Shown in pieces: positions 52,523-61,581 of a stretch of DNA of 64,000 nt. Origin of the DNA: Chitinophagaceae bacterium (GTDB lineage Bacteria > Bacteroidota > Bacteroidia > Chitinophagales > Chitinophagaceae); the NCBI GenBank assembly GCA_016720565.1, contig JADKKJ010000001.1:124001-188000 (forward strand), given 5' to 3'. The translations under genes were made by a program, and so were the position numbers. The stretch's first letter is position 1. Every line of letters starts with the position of its first letter. A model generated the notes under the pieces. The model saw only the letters and a list, made by a program, of their open reading frames with translations, did not search any database and was not told the origin of the DNA.

Positions 52523-55354
52523 ATGGAAATCAATAAGAAAAGGGAAAACCCCTCCTATACGGGTACCGTAAATTCCACAGGCTCTATACTGGTGCAGGGA
52601 GCAAGGGTGCATAACCTGCAAAATGTGACCGTTGAGATACCCCGCAATAAGCTGGTGGTGGTCACTGGTGTGTCCGGTTCAGGCAAATCTTCCCTCACCA
52701 TCGATACGCTTTATGCCGAAGGTCAGCGACGATATTCTGAAAGCCTCAGCGCCTATGCGCGGCAATTCCTGAACAGAATGGATAAGCCGGACGTTGACCA
52801 TATCAAAGGCCTTTGCCCGGCCATCGCCATCGAACAAAAAGTGATCACACGTACTCCAAGAAGTACAGTGGGGAGCATGACAGAGATCTATGATTATCTG
52901 CGTTTACTTTTTGCAAGAGTGGGCCGGACCATTTCCCCCATTTCGGGTAAAGAAGTGAAAAAAGATGATGTGACCGATGTGGTGAAAGCCATTGAAGGAT
53001 TTACCGAAGGAGATAAGGTCTATATACTCGCTGGTTTTAAGCAGCACGCCAACCGTGAAATAAAAGAGGAACTGGGTATTCTGGTGCAAAAAGGATTTGC
53101 CAGGGTTTATTCAACCAGCACCGGTGAAATAGAACGGATTGAAGAATTGATGGAGATGACCGATAAGGAACTTAAGGCGCATAAAATATCTCATATCCTG
53201 ATAGATCGTATCGTAGTGAAGCCATTTGATGAAGATGACCTCCACCGGTTGGCAGATTCAATCGGTACTGCATTTTATGAAGGAGAAGGCGATGTATATC
53301 TCAGCCAGGAAACAGAGAAAGCAAAAAAGAAACAGGTAAAGCTTCATCACTTCAACAACCGTTTCGAACTGGATGGAATGCAATTTGAGGAACCTCAGCC
53401 TAATCTTTTTTCATTCAATAATCCTTTTGGCGCCTGTCCTACCTGCGAAGGATTTTCCCAGGTACTGGGAGTGGATGAGGACCTGGTGATCCCGGATCGC
53501 CGGCTCAGCGTTTATGACGGGGCCGTCGCACCCTGGAAAGGCGAGAAGATGGATTGGTGGAGACAGAATTTTCTTAAAGGGGCAAAGAAATTTGATTTCC
53601 CTGTGCATAAAGCCATTGCCGACCTTACTAAAGAACAGTACCGCCAATTATGGGAGGGAAGTAATGGCGTATATGGCATCAATGATTTTTTCAAGGATGT
53701 TGAATCGCAACTCTATAAAGTGCAATACCGCGTAATGCTCAGCCGTTACAGGGGAAGGACCAACTGTCCGGACTGCGAAGGATACCGTCTTCGTAAAGAG
53801 GCATTATATGTCAAAATAAAGGACAAGCATATTGGTGAACTAAGTTCCATGCCTGTCAAAGACCTGAAGAAATGGTTTGGATCACTAAAACTTTCGACCC
53901 ATGATCAAACCATCGCTAAACGTATACTGATCGAATTGCATAACCGCCTGGATACGCTGTTGAAAGTTGGTTTGGGTTATCTCACGCTAAGCCGGTTGGC
54001 TAACTCGTTGAGTGGAGGCGAAAGCCAGCGTATCCAATTAACCAGAAGTCTTGGTTCCAACCTCACAAATTCTCTTTACATACTGGATGAACCCTCTATT
54101 GGCCTTCATTCCCGCGATACAGCCAACCTGATCGCCGTATTAAAAGAATTAAGGGACCTGAATAATACGGTAGTAGTGGTGGAGCATGATGAACTCATGA
54201 TGAAAGAGGCCGACCATATCATAGATATGGGTCCGCTTGCCTCCCATCTTGGAGGCCAGGTAGTGGCAGAAGGCGATTATGAGGCTATCATCTCGCATCC
54301 GCGAAGCCTCACGGGAAAATATCTTTCCGGTCAACTCAGTATCCCTGTGCCCAAACAAACAAGGAAATGGAATCGCTCTATTACGGTTGAAGGCGCGCAG
54401 CAAAATAACCTGCAAAATATCAACGTGGAATTCCCGCTGAACCTGCTCTGCGTGGTAAGTGGGGTAAGCGGCAGTGGAAAGACCACGCTGGTGAAACAGG
54501 TACTTTACCCGGCATTGCTAAAGCTTAAGGGCGAATTTGGGGAGAAGGTAGGTCATCATAAACAAATAAGCGGTGACGTTGACAGTATAGGCCAGGTGGA
54601 AATGGTTGACCAGAACCCGATCGGTAAATCTTCCAGGAGTAATCCGGTTACATATATAAAAGCCTATGACCAGATCCGGGAACTTTATTCGAGTTTACCA
54701 TTGAGTAAGATGAGAGGCTTCCAGCCAAAACATTTTTCTTTTAATGTAGATGGAGGTCGTTGTGATACCTGTAAAGGAGAAGGGGAGCAGGTGGTAGAAA
54801 TGCAGTTCCTGGCAGATGTGCACCTTACCTGCGAATCATGCGGGGGAAAACGTTTTAAGGATGAGATATTGGAAGTGACCTTTAAAGAGAAGAATATTTT
54901 CGATGTGCTTGAAATGAGCGTGGATGAAGCCATTGAATTTTTTGCGGAAGAAAAAAGCCTGGCCCGTGCCCTCCTTCCCTTAAGCGATGTTGGATTAGGC
55001 TATATCAAACTGGGCCAATCATCAGGCACTTTGTCGGGCGGGGAAGCCCAGCGGGTTAAACTGGCATCCTTCCTCGGAAAAGGAAAGGCTGGAAATAAAG
55101 TGCTGTTTATTTTTGATGAGCCCACTACGGGTCTGCATTTTCATGATATCAATAAATTATTGACCTCCTTCAATGCCCTGATCGAACAGGGCCATTCGAT
55201 CCTGGTGATCGAACACAATATGGATGTGATCCGGTCGGCAGACTGGGTGATAGAACTGGGCCCCGAAGCAGGTGACCTGGGTGGTAAACTCGTATTTGCC
55301 GGAAAACCTTCCGACCTTAAAAAAGCCGGCACGAATACCGCAAAGTATTTTTAG
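52523..55354 (+). CDS. uvrA: Excinuclease ABC subunit A
   Basis: DNA-damage recognition ATPase of nucleotide excision repair, 943 residues. Two ABC modules: Walker A GVSGSGKSSL with signature LSGGESQRIQLTRSLGSNL and Walker B ILDEPSIGLH, and the second Walker A GVSGSGKTTL with LSGGEAQRVKLASFLG and FIFDEPTTGLHF. Zinc-binding cysteines appear in CPTCEGF, NCPDCEG and CDTCKGEG ... CESCGGKRF. It follows a sigma factor gene on the opposite strand; no SOS-type operator is apparent. Confidence 0.97.
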   Translation: MEINKKRENPSYTGTVNSTGSILVQGARVHNLQNVTVEIPRNKLVVVTGVSGSGKSSLTIDTLYAEGQRRYSESLSAYARQFLNRMDKPDVDHIKGLCPAIAIEQKVITRTPRSTVGSMTEIYDYLRLLFARVGRTISPISGKEVKKDDVTDVVKAIEGFTEGDKVYILAGFKQHANREIKEELGILVQKGFARVYSTSTGEIERIEELMEMTDKELKAHKISHILIDRIVVKPFDEDDLHRLADSIGTAFYEGEGDVYLSQETEKAKKKQVKLHHFNNRFELDGMQFEEPQPNLFSFNNPFGACPTCEGFSQVLGVDEDLVIPDRRLSVYDGAVAPWKGEKMDWWRQNFLKGAKKFDFPVHKAIADLTKEQYRQLWEGSNGVYGINDFFKDVESQLYKVQYRVMLSRYRGRTNCPDCEGYRLRKEALYVKIKDKHIGELSSMPVKDLKKWFGSLKLSTHDQTIAKRILIELHNRLDTLLKVGLGYLTLSRLANSLSGGESQRIQLTRSLGSNLTNSLYILDEPSIGLHSRDTANLIAVLKELRDLNNTVVVVEHDELMMKEADHIIDMGPLASHLGGQVVAEGDYEAIISHPRSLTGKYLSGQLSIPVPKQTRKWNRSITVEGAQQNNLQNINVEFPLNLLCVVSGVSGSGKTTLVKQVLYPALLKLKGEFGEKVGHHKQISGDVDSIGQVEMVDQNPIGKSSRSNPVTYIKAYDQIRELYSSLPLSKMRGFQPKHFSFNVDGGRCDTCKGEGEQVVEMQFLADVHLTCESCGGKRFKDEILEVTFKEKNIFDVLEMSVDEAIEFFAEEKSLARALLPLSDVGLGYIKLGQSSGTLSGGEAQRVKLASFLGKGKAGNKVLFIFDEPTTGLHFHDINKLLTSFNALIEQGHSILVIEHNMDVIRSADWVIELGPEAGDLGGKLVFAGKPSDLKKAGTNTAKYF

Positions 55355-55451
55355 GAGATTTTTTTGTGTTGACATTCACTATTTTATAATCCATAAGCTG
55401 TCTTCATTTTTTTTGGGTAAAAAATCTATGGCAATTAATTTAGTGTCGCTA

Positions 55452-55482
55452 TTGCACTTTTAATTTTTGTGTAGTAGATTTG
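55452..55482 (+). promoter_or_regulatory. Predicted promoter of the T9SS cargo gene
   Basis: TTG at 55452-55454, a 20-base spacer and TAGATTTG at 55475-55482 give a good consensus fit. Transcription would start near 55488, beside the palindrome at 55490, and leave a leader of about 65 bases. Confidence 0.6.
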
Positions 55483-55489
55483 CGACATG

Positions 55490-55507
55490 GCACTAAAAAT
55501 TTAGTGC
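55490..55507. promoter_or_regulatory. 18-bp palindrome at the predicted transcription start
   Basis: GCACTAAA-aa-TTTAGTGC, perfect 8-base arms. Related half-sites TTTAGTG (about 55439) and GCAC (55454) flank the -33 box, so a second weaker operator may overlap the promoter. It could also form a 5' mRNA hairpin. Confidence 0.5.
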
Positions 55508-55553
55508 TAACTGATTAGTTTCCAAATCCAGGAAAAACCAAAGAATTCAATTT

Positions 55554-57290
55554 ATGAAATCCATTAGTAGCAAACTGGCATTCCTATGCCTTTTAGCAGG
55601 AATTCCCTGCCTTCTCCACGCCACCACTTATTATTCTAAAGCTTCAGGAAATGCCAATACCCGTGCAACCTGGGGAACCAATACAGATGGTACGGGCACT
55701 GCTCCGGGCAGTTTTTCCGTTTCGGGAGACATCTTCATTTTAAGAACCGGCTCAACCCTAAATCTCAGTGGTAACTGGACCATAGCCGCCGGGGTTACCC
55801 TCCAGATTGATGGAAATATCTCGGTGACCAACAATAATCACGATATCACCATATCCGGAACAGTGATCTTTACCAATACGACTACCACCCAGGTTTCACT
55901 TACTGGAGGAGGAAACGGAAACAATTTTACTGTTTCAGCCAATGCAACAGTTCGTACCAGCAATCAAAACGGATTAAGAGGGGCTGGAGCTTCCCTGCCA
56001 GTAACTGTTAGCGGCACCATCAACCTGAATACGAATGCCTCTTATGAATTTAACGGTTCTTCCACCCAGCTTACCACAGGTCTTCCTGCTACCGTAAAAG
56101 ACCTGGCGGTGAACAGTGGTACAAGTATATCTTTAAGCGCAAATACCAGTGTCACCGGTCAGTTAAAATTACAGAGCGGTATTCTTACGATTTCCCCAGG
56201 GGTGATTCTTACCATTCCTTCCCCGGGAAATATTATTGGTACTGCGTTTGGCGTTGCAAAACATATCCAAACTGATGTAAGCGGAGCAACAAAATCTTAT
56301 GTCCGGGTAAATAATATTTCCGGTACTGAGTCTATTCCAACAGGCGATGGAGTAAATTTTCTGCCTGTTACGATCACCAGCGCCAGCGTTACCAGTGTGC
56401 AGTTCAATGTATTTTCCGGTCTTACCCATAATGGAATTCCCAATGGCCTGGCATTTAGCAACACCGAGAAATTATATTCAGTCGATGCCGTCTATACCCT
56501 TCAGCGAATGGCGGGAGCGGGCAGTTTCGACCTGACCCTGGGATGGCCTTCCGCACTGGAGGGGGCGCAGTTTTCTTCCCTCAGCAATGGAAATATTGGT
56601 ATTTCTACAAATACGGGCAGTTCCTGGAGTCTTCCTATGGGTTCGGGTGACAATGTGGCCAACACAGCTTCGGTCACTGGTTTAAGCATTATGGGCCAGT
56701 ATGCGGTTGGAAAGACTGGTTCACCACTCTATGTGAAATTTGGGAGCATCAGTACCACCATCAAGAACAATGGCGTTTCACTGAAATGGGAAACACTTAC
56801 TGAAATAGACCTGCAAAAATTTGTAATTGAAAGGTCTGCCGATGGGATTCATTTCAGCAGCATTGGTGAGCAATCTGCCCTGGCACCAAATTATACAGGC
56901 TACCGTTATGAGTTCTTTGATGTTTCTCCGCTGGCAGCAACCTCTTTTTACCGGATCCGCGGTATTGATACAGATGGAAAATTCAGTTATAGTGCCATTA
57001 TCAGGGTGAATAACACTAATAATGATCTTGCCACCGCATCTATTAAGATCTATCCAAACCCGGTGGTCAATAAAGAATTGGGTATACAGGCTACCGGACT
57101 GAAAACAGGCGCTTACCAGGTACTGGTGACAGATCTTAATGGTAAACAATTGTACAGCCAGCAGATCCAGGTAAACTCAACCCAGCTCAATCAGCATATC
57201 TTGCTTCCATCGGCGATCACAAAAGGAAATTATGTGCTGATGGTAAGAGGCAATGGTGAAAATTCCAGCCGGATGTTCAGCGTACAATGA
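55554..57290 (+). CDS. T9SS-secreted protein with type A sorting domain
   Basis: 578 residues. Signal peptide (LAFLCLLAGIPCLLHA), then a parallel-beta-like, Thr/Ser/Asn/Gly-rich passenger (residues about 25-400) made of repeated short strands (for example SGDIFILRTGSTLNLSG). A hinge or fibronectin-like section follows at about 400-490 (SLKWETLTEIDLQKFVIERSADG). The last 80 residues form a type A C-terminal sorting domain opening with IYPNPV and closing with KGNYVLMVRGNG. The protein should cross the outer membrane by T9SS and become surface-bound or released; it is probably an adhesin or matrix component, which is inferred. Confidence 0.9.
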   Translation: MKSISSKLAFLCLLAGIPCLLHATTYYSKASGNANTRATWGTNTDGTGTAPGSFSVSGDIFILRTGSTLNLSGNWTIAAGVTLQIDGNISVTNNNHDITISGTVIFTNTTTTQVSLTGGGNGNNFTVSANATVRTSNQNGLRGAGASLPVTVSGTINLNTNASYEFNGSSTQLTTGLPATVKDLAVNSGTSISLSANTSVTGQLKLQSGILTISPGVILTIPSPGNIIGTAFGVAKHIQTDVSGATKSYVRVNNISGTESIPTGDGVNFLPVTITSASVTSVQFNVFSGLTHNGIPNGLAFSNTEKLYSVDAVYTLQRMAGAGSFDLTLGWPSALEGAQFSSLSNGNIGISTNTGSSWSLPMGSGDNVANTASVTGLSIMGQYAVGKTGSPLYVKFGSISTTIKNNGVSLKWETLTEIDLQKFVIERSADGIHFSSIGEQSALAPNYTGYRYEFFDVSPLAATSFYRIRGIDTDGKFSYSAIIRVNNTNNDLATASIKIYPNPVVNKELGIQATGLKTGAYQVLVTDLNGKQLYSQQIQVNSTQLNQHILLPSAITKGNYVLMVRGNGENSSRMFSVQ

Positions 57291-57291
57291 T

Positions 57292-57708
57292 CTAGCGGAT
57301 CTTATCCAGTGACCTTACCAGTTTCTCATCTTTCAGGATGTTCCGGTAAGCCATGATATATCCAGCTAATACCAGCACTGGAAGAATGGAATAAAGCGCG
57401 AGCGTAGCTTTTTCCATCTTATTCATCTGGAGTATAAAAAAAACTACTATGCCTGCGGCGATCAATGATCCGAGCAGGCATAGTTTCATTTGCAGTTTCC
57501 TGTCCTTATATAAAAATATGGTGGCGCCGGATATCACAATGGTGGCCCCGGTGAGCAGCAATAATAAAAAATGACTGCTGGCATCCACTGCATGGAATAC
57601 CGCAACATTTTTTTCAACCAACTGCCCGGTGGCAAAAGGGAATGGAAAACTAAGTATAGCTGCCAGGGTGGACAGTAATAACCAAAGGGTTTGTTGTCTT
57701 TGTATCAT
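57292..57708 (-). CDS. DUF4293 family membrane protein
   Basis: 138 residues with four membrane helices, beginning MIQRQQTLWLLLSTLAAIL, the family-typical opening, and ending in a cytosolic DEKLVRSLDKIR. Members are found almost only in Bacteroidota and have no known function. It is encoded directly downstream of glyA on the same strand with a 19-bp gap, so probably co-transcribed. Its stop is one base from the T9SS gene stop on the opposite strand. Confidence 0.88.
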   Translation of the reverse strand: MIQRQQTLWLLLSTLAAILSFPFPFATGQLVEKNVAVFHAVDASSHFLLLLLTGATIVISGATIFLYKDRKLQMKLCLLGSLIAAGIVVFFILQMNKMEKATLALYSILPVLVLAGYIMAYRNILKDEKLVRSLDKIR

Positions 57709-57727
57709 GATTGCTGCTGGTTTTATA

Positions 57728-59002
57728 TCAGCCCAGTTCAGGGTAAAGTGGATAAGCGGCCATGTATTGTTTCACTTCTTCTTTAACCGCAAGGACCTGC
57801 TTTTCATCATCGATATTCATCAGGACCCTGTCGATGAATTCCACTAGGTTTTCCATATCGTTCTCTTTCAATCCACGGGTAGTGATGGCAGGTACGCCTA
57901 CGCGAATACCGGAAGTGACAAATGGCGACTTATCATCGAATGGCACGGCATTCTTATTAAGGGTGATATGCGCTTTATCCAGTGTTTCCTGTGCCTTTTT
58001 GCCTGTAATATTTTTATTCCTGAGGTCTATCAGCATAAGGTGGTTATCGGTGCCGTTGCTGATCAACTGGTAATCCTTTTTTACAAACGCCCGGGCCATG
58101 GCCTGTGCATTTTGAATGATCTGTTGCCCATAAACCTTGAACTGGTCATTGAGTATTTCACCAAATGCAACAGCTTTCGCGGCGATCACATGTTCCAATG
58201 GCCCTCCCTGCATGCCGGGGAATACGGCCAGGTCCAGTACCGAACTCATTAAACGGGTATTGCCTTTAGGATCTTTTATGCCCATTGGATTCTCAAAATC
58301 ATGGCGCATCATAATGATACCTCCGCGAGGCCCGCGAAGTGTTTTATGGGTGGTGGAGGTTATGATATGGCAATGGTCAAATGGATCATTCAGCAGGTTG
58401 GCGGCGATCAAACCGGCAGGATGCGCGATATCGGCCAATACGAGAGCACCGATCTTATCAGCTACTGCGCGGATCCTTGCATAATCCCAATCGCGGCTAT
58501 AGGCGGATGCTCCGCAAATGATCATGGAAGGCCTTTCTTTAAGGGCCACTGCTTCCAGTTGCTCATAATCCACCAGTCCATCTTTAGTTACCCCGTAATG
58601 GAAAGCCTGGTAATTCTTTCCGCTGAAATTAGCAGGAGAGCCGTGAGTAAGGTGACCACCCATGCTGAGGTCAAGTCCAAGGATCTTATCTCCGGGCTTT
58701 AAACAGGCTACAAATACCGCGGTATTAGCCTGGGCGCCACTATGGGGCTGCACATTGGCCCAACTGGCATTGAATACTTTTTTTAATCGTTCGATGGCAA
58801 GCGTTTCGATCTGGTCCACGATCTCGCAACCTCCATAATATCTTTTTCCGGGATATCCTTCCGCGTATTTATTGGTGACCACGGTTCCCATGGCCTGCAT
58901 CACCTGAAGGGAGGTGAAATTCTCAGAGGCGATCAGTTCAATTCCATTTCTTTGTCTTTCCAGTTCCTGTCCTATCAGGTCGAATATTACTTTGTCTTGC
59001 AT
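57728..59002 (-). CDS. glyA: Serine hydroxymethyltransferase
   Basis: PLP enzyme interconverting serine and glycine while loading tetrahydrofolate with a one-carbon unit. 424 residues from ATG 59002 (MQDKVIFDLIGQELERQ); a longer frame to 59077 reads into the promoter. Motifs: ELIASENFTSLQVMQAMG, YYGGCEIVDQIE, the PLP-lysine in TSTTHKTLRGPRGG and DNHLMLIDLR. The -7 octamer stands only 4 bases before the ATG, so the mRNA may lack a leader. Confidence 0.97.
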   Translation of the reverse strand: MQDKVIFDLIGQELERQRNGIELIASENFTSLQVMQAMGTVVTNKYAEGYPGKRYYGGCEIVDQIETLAIERLKKVFNASWANVQPHSGAQANTAVFVACLKPGDKILGLDLSMGGHLTHGSPANFSGKNYQAFHYGVTKDGLVDYEQLEAVALKERPSMIICGASAYSRDWDYARIRAVADKIGALVLADIAHPAGLIAANLLNDPFDHCHIITSTTHKTLRGPRGGIIMMRHDFENPMGIKDPKGNTRLMSSVLDLAVFPGMQGGPLEHVIAAKAVAFGEILNDQFKVYGQQIIQNAQAMARAFVKKDYQLISNGTDNHLMLIDLRNKNITGKKAQETLDKAHITLNKNAVPFDDKSPFVTSGIRVGVPAITTRGLKENDMENLVEFIDRVLMNIDDEKQVLAVKEEVKQYMAAYPLYPELG

Positions 59003-59006
59003 GGGG

Positions 59007-59014
59007 CAAAAATA
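59007..59014 (-). promoter_or_regulatory. -7 promoter octamer 4 bases before glyA
   Basis: CAAAAATA on the plus strand is TATTTTTG on the minus strand, an exact TAnnTTTG match, separated from the glyA ATG by four bases. No -33 TTTG is evident at the expected distance. Confidence 0.45.
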
Positions 59015-59089
59015 AGCGAGAAATATTTTTATTCTAAAATTCTTACTTTCGTTGGCTTTTGGGTGATTTTCACACAAGGGCTCTAATTA

Positions 59090-60079
59090 ATGAAAGCAAT
59101 CATACCAGTAGCGGGCGCGGGTACTAAACTTCGCCCTCATAGTTATACACAACCCAAGGCTTTAATACCCCTTGCGGGCAAAACGGTGCTTAGCATCATT
59201 GTAGACCAGTTAAAAGATGCGGGCATACAGGAATTCATATTCATTGTGGGCTATCTCGGCGAGAAGATAGAGGATTATGTACGCCATAAATACCCTGAAC
59301 TGAAGGCGCATTATGTGCACCAGCACGATCGCCAGGGTATCGGGCATGCCATCCGCCTTACCCGTAATATAGCTGGCGACGATGAGATCTTTGTGGTACT
59401 GGGCGATTCCATCTGCGAATATGATGTAAAGGCCGTGGTGGACAGCAAAGAATCCATGATCGGTTTGCGTAAAGTGGATGATCCCCGGGAATTTGGTGTG
59501 GCTGAGATCAACGAGGATGGATATATCACCCATGTGGTAGAGAAACCCCAGATACCAAAATCCAATATGGCCATGGTTGGGGTGTATAAGATCGTAGAAT
59601 CAAAACAAATGTTCGAATGCCTGGAAAATAATATTCACCAGGGGCTTCGTACGCATGGGGAGTACAGTCTTACCGATGCGCTTGACTGCATGATCAAAAT
59701 GAATGTGCCGCTGCGTTCGTTCAAAGTAGAGAACTGGTTTGATTGCGGCAGGAAAGAAACCCTGCTTGAATCCAACGCCACCCTCCTTAAAAAATTCGCC
59801 ACTCCGATCGATACTCATCAATATGAAAATACAGTTATCATACCACCGGTAAGTATCGGGGCTAATTGTACCATTCGCAATTCTATCATTGGTCCAAATG
59901 TGGCCATAGGTGATAATACTACCCTTGATTATTCCATCGTAAAAGATTCCATCATCGGTTCATTTTCCAATTTATTTGATATTGTGCTGGATGAATCTGT
60001 TATTGGCAGCGATACCAACCTCAGGGGGGAGACCCGCAGCCTGAATATCGGGGACAATACCAGTATCGACCTGGGATAG
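59090..60079 (+). CDS. Sugar-phosphate nucleotidyltransferase
   Basis: 329 residues. N-terminal nucleotidyltransferase domain with the signature GAGTKLRPHSYTQPKALIPL, the VLGDSICEYD metal-binding Asp and VVEKPQIPKSN. The C-terminal third is a left-handed beta-helix of hexapeptide repeats (IGANCTIRNSIIGPNVAIG). The family makes NDP-sugars such as dTDP-glucose or GDP-mannose for envelope polysaccharides. The usual GTRLRP reads GTKLRP here; both basic residues can contact the phosphate. Which sugar and nucleotide are used cannot be read off. TACTTTCG at about 59045 is a -7 candidate with a mismatch. Confidence 0.85.
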   Translation: MKAIIPVAGAGTKLRPHSYTQPKALIPLAGKTVLSIIVDQLKDAGIQEFIFIVGYLGEKIEDYVRHKYPELKAHYVHQHDRQGIGHAIRLTRNIAGDDEIFVVLGDSICEYDVKAVVDSKESMIGLRKVDDPREFGVAEINEDGYITHVVEKPQIPKSNMAMVGVYKIVESKQMFECLENNIHQGLRTHGEYSLTDALDCMIKMNVPLRSFKVENWFDCGRKETLLESNATLLKKFATPIDTHQYENTVIIPPVSIGANCTIRNSIIGPNVAIGDNTTLDYSIVKDSIIGSFSNLFDIVLDESVIGSDTNLRGETRSLNIGDNTSIDLG

Positions 60080-60090
60080 TTTCCCTTTAG

Positions 60091-60098
60091 TAAATTTG
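60091..60098 (+). promoter_or_regulatory. -7 promoter octamer 4 bases before the flavoenzyme ATG
   Basis: TAAATTTG, an exact TAnnTTTG match, is followed by ACCC and the ATG at 60103. It lies 12 bases after the previous stop codon. Same geometry as glyA and 34138. Confidence 0.45.
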
Positions 60099-60102
60099 AC
60101 CC

Positions 60103-61062
60103 ATGTTATCTGCACCATTCCGCAATCGTGTCACCGAGCTTTTCGGTATACAGTATCCCATTCTGCAGGGAGGTATGATCTGGGCCAGTGGCTGGCGGCT
60201 GGCAGCAGCGGTCAGCGAGGCAGGTGCTCTTGGTATCATTGGGAGTGGTTCCATGTACCCGGAAGTACTGAGAGAGCATGTTCATAAATTAAAAGCGGCA
60301 ACCTCCAAACCATTTGCCGTTAATATCCCGCTTTTATATGCGGATGTGGAGAAGCATATCCAGATCATTATGGAAGAAGGGGTGAAGATCGTCGTCACCA
60401 GCGCGGGCAATCCGGGATCATGGACCACTATCCTAAAGGAAAAAGGCATTAAGGTGGCGCATGTGGTCAGTTCATCCAAATTCGCAAAAAAAGCGGAAGA
60501 AGCTGGTTGCGATGCGGTTATCGCAGAAGGGTTTGAGGCAGGCGGACATAATGGAAGGGAAGAGACCACCAGCATGGTGCTGGTTCCTGCGGTAGTGAAT
60601 GCGGTGAAGATCCCCGTGATCGCTGCAGGGGGCATTGTAAATGGACGGCAGATACTGGCAGCTATGGTACTTGGGGCGGAAGGTGCCCAGTTAGGCACCC
60701 GGTTTGTGGCCAGTGAAGAGGCATCCTCCCATATCGGCTTCAAGAAATTACTGATCAATAGCCGGGAGGGCGATACGGTGCTGACCATGAAACAGATCAC
60801 GCCGGTAAGGATAATACGAAATCGATTCTTCCAGCAGGTGCAGGAAGCGGAATTAAGAGGTGCTACAGTGGAAGAATTAAAGGCATTATTAGGGAGGGCC
60901 AGGGCAAAAAAAGGAATGTTCGAGGGCGATCTGGAAGAGGGGGAACTGGAAATAGGGCAGGGCTCTGCTTTGGTAAGGGATATTCTTCCCGCAGGAAAGA
61001 TCGTAGAACAGCTCTGGAAGGAATGGATGGACGGTATGGAAGATCCGGTAAGAAAACTATAA
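60103..61062 (+). CDS. Nitronate monooxygenase / FabK-like flavoprotein
   Basis: 319-residue FMN TIM-barrel enzyme. Visible elements: the N-terminal FGIQYPILQGGMIWASG, AVNIPLLY, VVTSAGNPGSW, CDAVIAEGFEAGGHNG, IPVIAAGGIVNGRQILAAMVLGAEGAQLGTRF, the phosphate-binding part. Such proteins are either nitronate monooxygenases that detoxify nitroalkanes or FabK-type enoyl-ACP reductases; sequence alone cannot settle which. It follows the nucleotidyltransferase by 23 bp but probably has its own promoter. Confidence 0.85.
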   Translation: MLSAPFRNRVTELFGIQYPILQGGMIWASGWRLAAAVSEAGALGIIGSGSMYPEVLREHVHKLKAATSKPFAVNIPLLYADVEKHIQIIMEEGVKIVVTSAGNPGSWTTILKEKGIKVAHVVSSSKFAKKAEEAGCDAVIAEGFEAGGHNGREETTSMVLVPAVVNAVKIPVIAAGGIVNGRQILAAMVLGAEGAQLGTRFVASEEASSHIGFKKLLINSREGDTVLTMKQITPVRIIRNRFFQQVQEAELRGATVEELKALLGRARAKKGMFEGDLEEGELEIGQGSALVRDILPAGKIVEQLWKEWMDGMEDPVRKL

Positions 61063-61090
61063 TTTTAAGCAAACCAATCCATTCAGAAGC

Positions 61091-61486
61091 ATGAAACAGA
61101 AACTACTCTTGTTGGCTCTCGCTTTTATTGGATGTACTGCCGCGAAGGCAAATACCAATGGGGATGAACCTGGTGATGGCAAAAAGCAGGATGTGGCCGG
61201 ATATGTTTTCCATTCGGACAGCAAAAAACCCATGAAGGATGTAAGCGTGACCGCTTACAATATCAGCAAAAAAGAAAAAGTGGTGTTGACAGATGATGAC
61301 GGGAGCTTCTCCTTTGATGAGCTAAAACCCGGCACCTATAAATTCGTTTTTGAAAAATCGGGCTATCGTAAAATGATCAGAGAGAAAGTGGTGATCCGCA
61401 CCGATGAAACCTTCCAGCTTAATATAGAAATGATCGAGGCAAATGACCTGGAGATACTGCCAAGTCCGGTTCATTTTGGAATGTAA
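61091..61486 (+). CDS. Small exported protein with carboxypeptidase-regulatory-like domain
   Basis: 131 residues: signal peptide (LLLLALAFIGCTAAKA), a short polar linker, then one CarboxypepD_reg-like beta-sandwich (DVAGYVFHSDSKKPMKDVSVTAYN, LTDDDGSFSFDELKPGTYKFVFEKSGY). The same fold occurs at the start of SusC-like transporters, but here it stands alone. A Cys near residue 16 (FIGC-TA) could be a lipobox Cys (IGC), so a lipoprotein is possible. Role unknown. Confidence 0.75.
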   Translation: MKQKLLLLALAFIGCTAAKANTNGDEPGDGKKQDVAGYVFHSDSKKPMKDVSVTAYNISKKEKVVLTDDDGSFSFDELKPGTYKFVFEKSGYRKMIREKVVIRTDETFQLNIEMIEANDLEILPSPVHFGM

Positions 61487-61491
61487 AAATT

Positions 61492-61578
61492 AGTTAGGAG
61501 TTAGTAGTTACTAGTTAGGAGTGAAATTCTGCCCTAAGGATGTTTCTCTTCCTAACTACTATCTCCTAACTCCTAACT
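61492..61578. repeat. Inverted heptamer arrays forming a long hairpin between convergent genes
   Basis: The left array (61494-61521) is TTAGGAG, TTAGTAG, TTACTAG, TTAGGAG; the right array (61549-61578) has TTCCTAA, CTACTAT, CTCCTAA, CTCCTAA. They are complementary over about 28 bases with three mismatches, 13 of them perfect (61492-61504 with 61566-61578). It may act as a two-way terminator, and T4 follows the right arm. Confidence 0.7.
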
Positions 61579-61581
61579 GTT

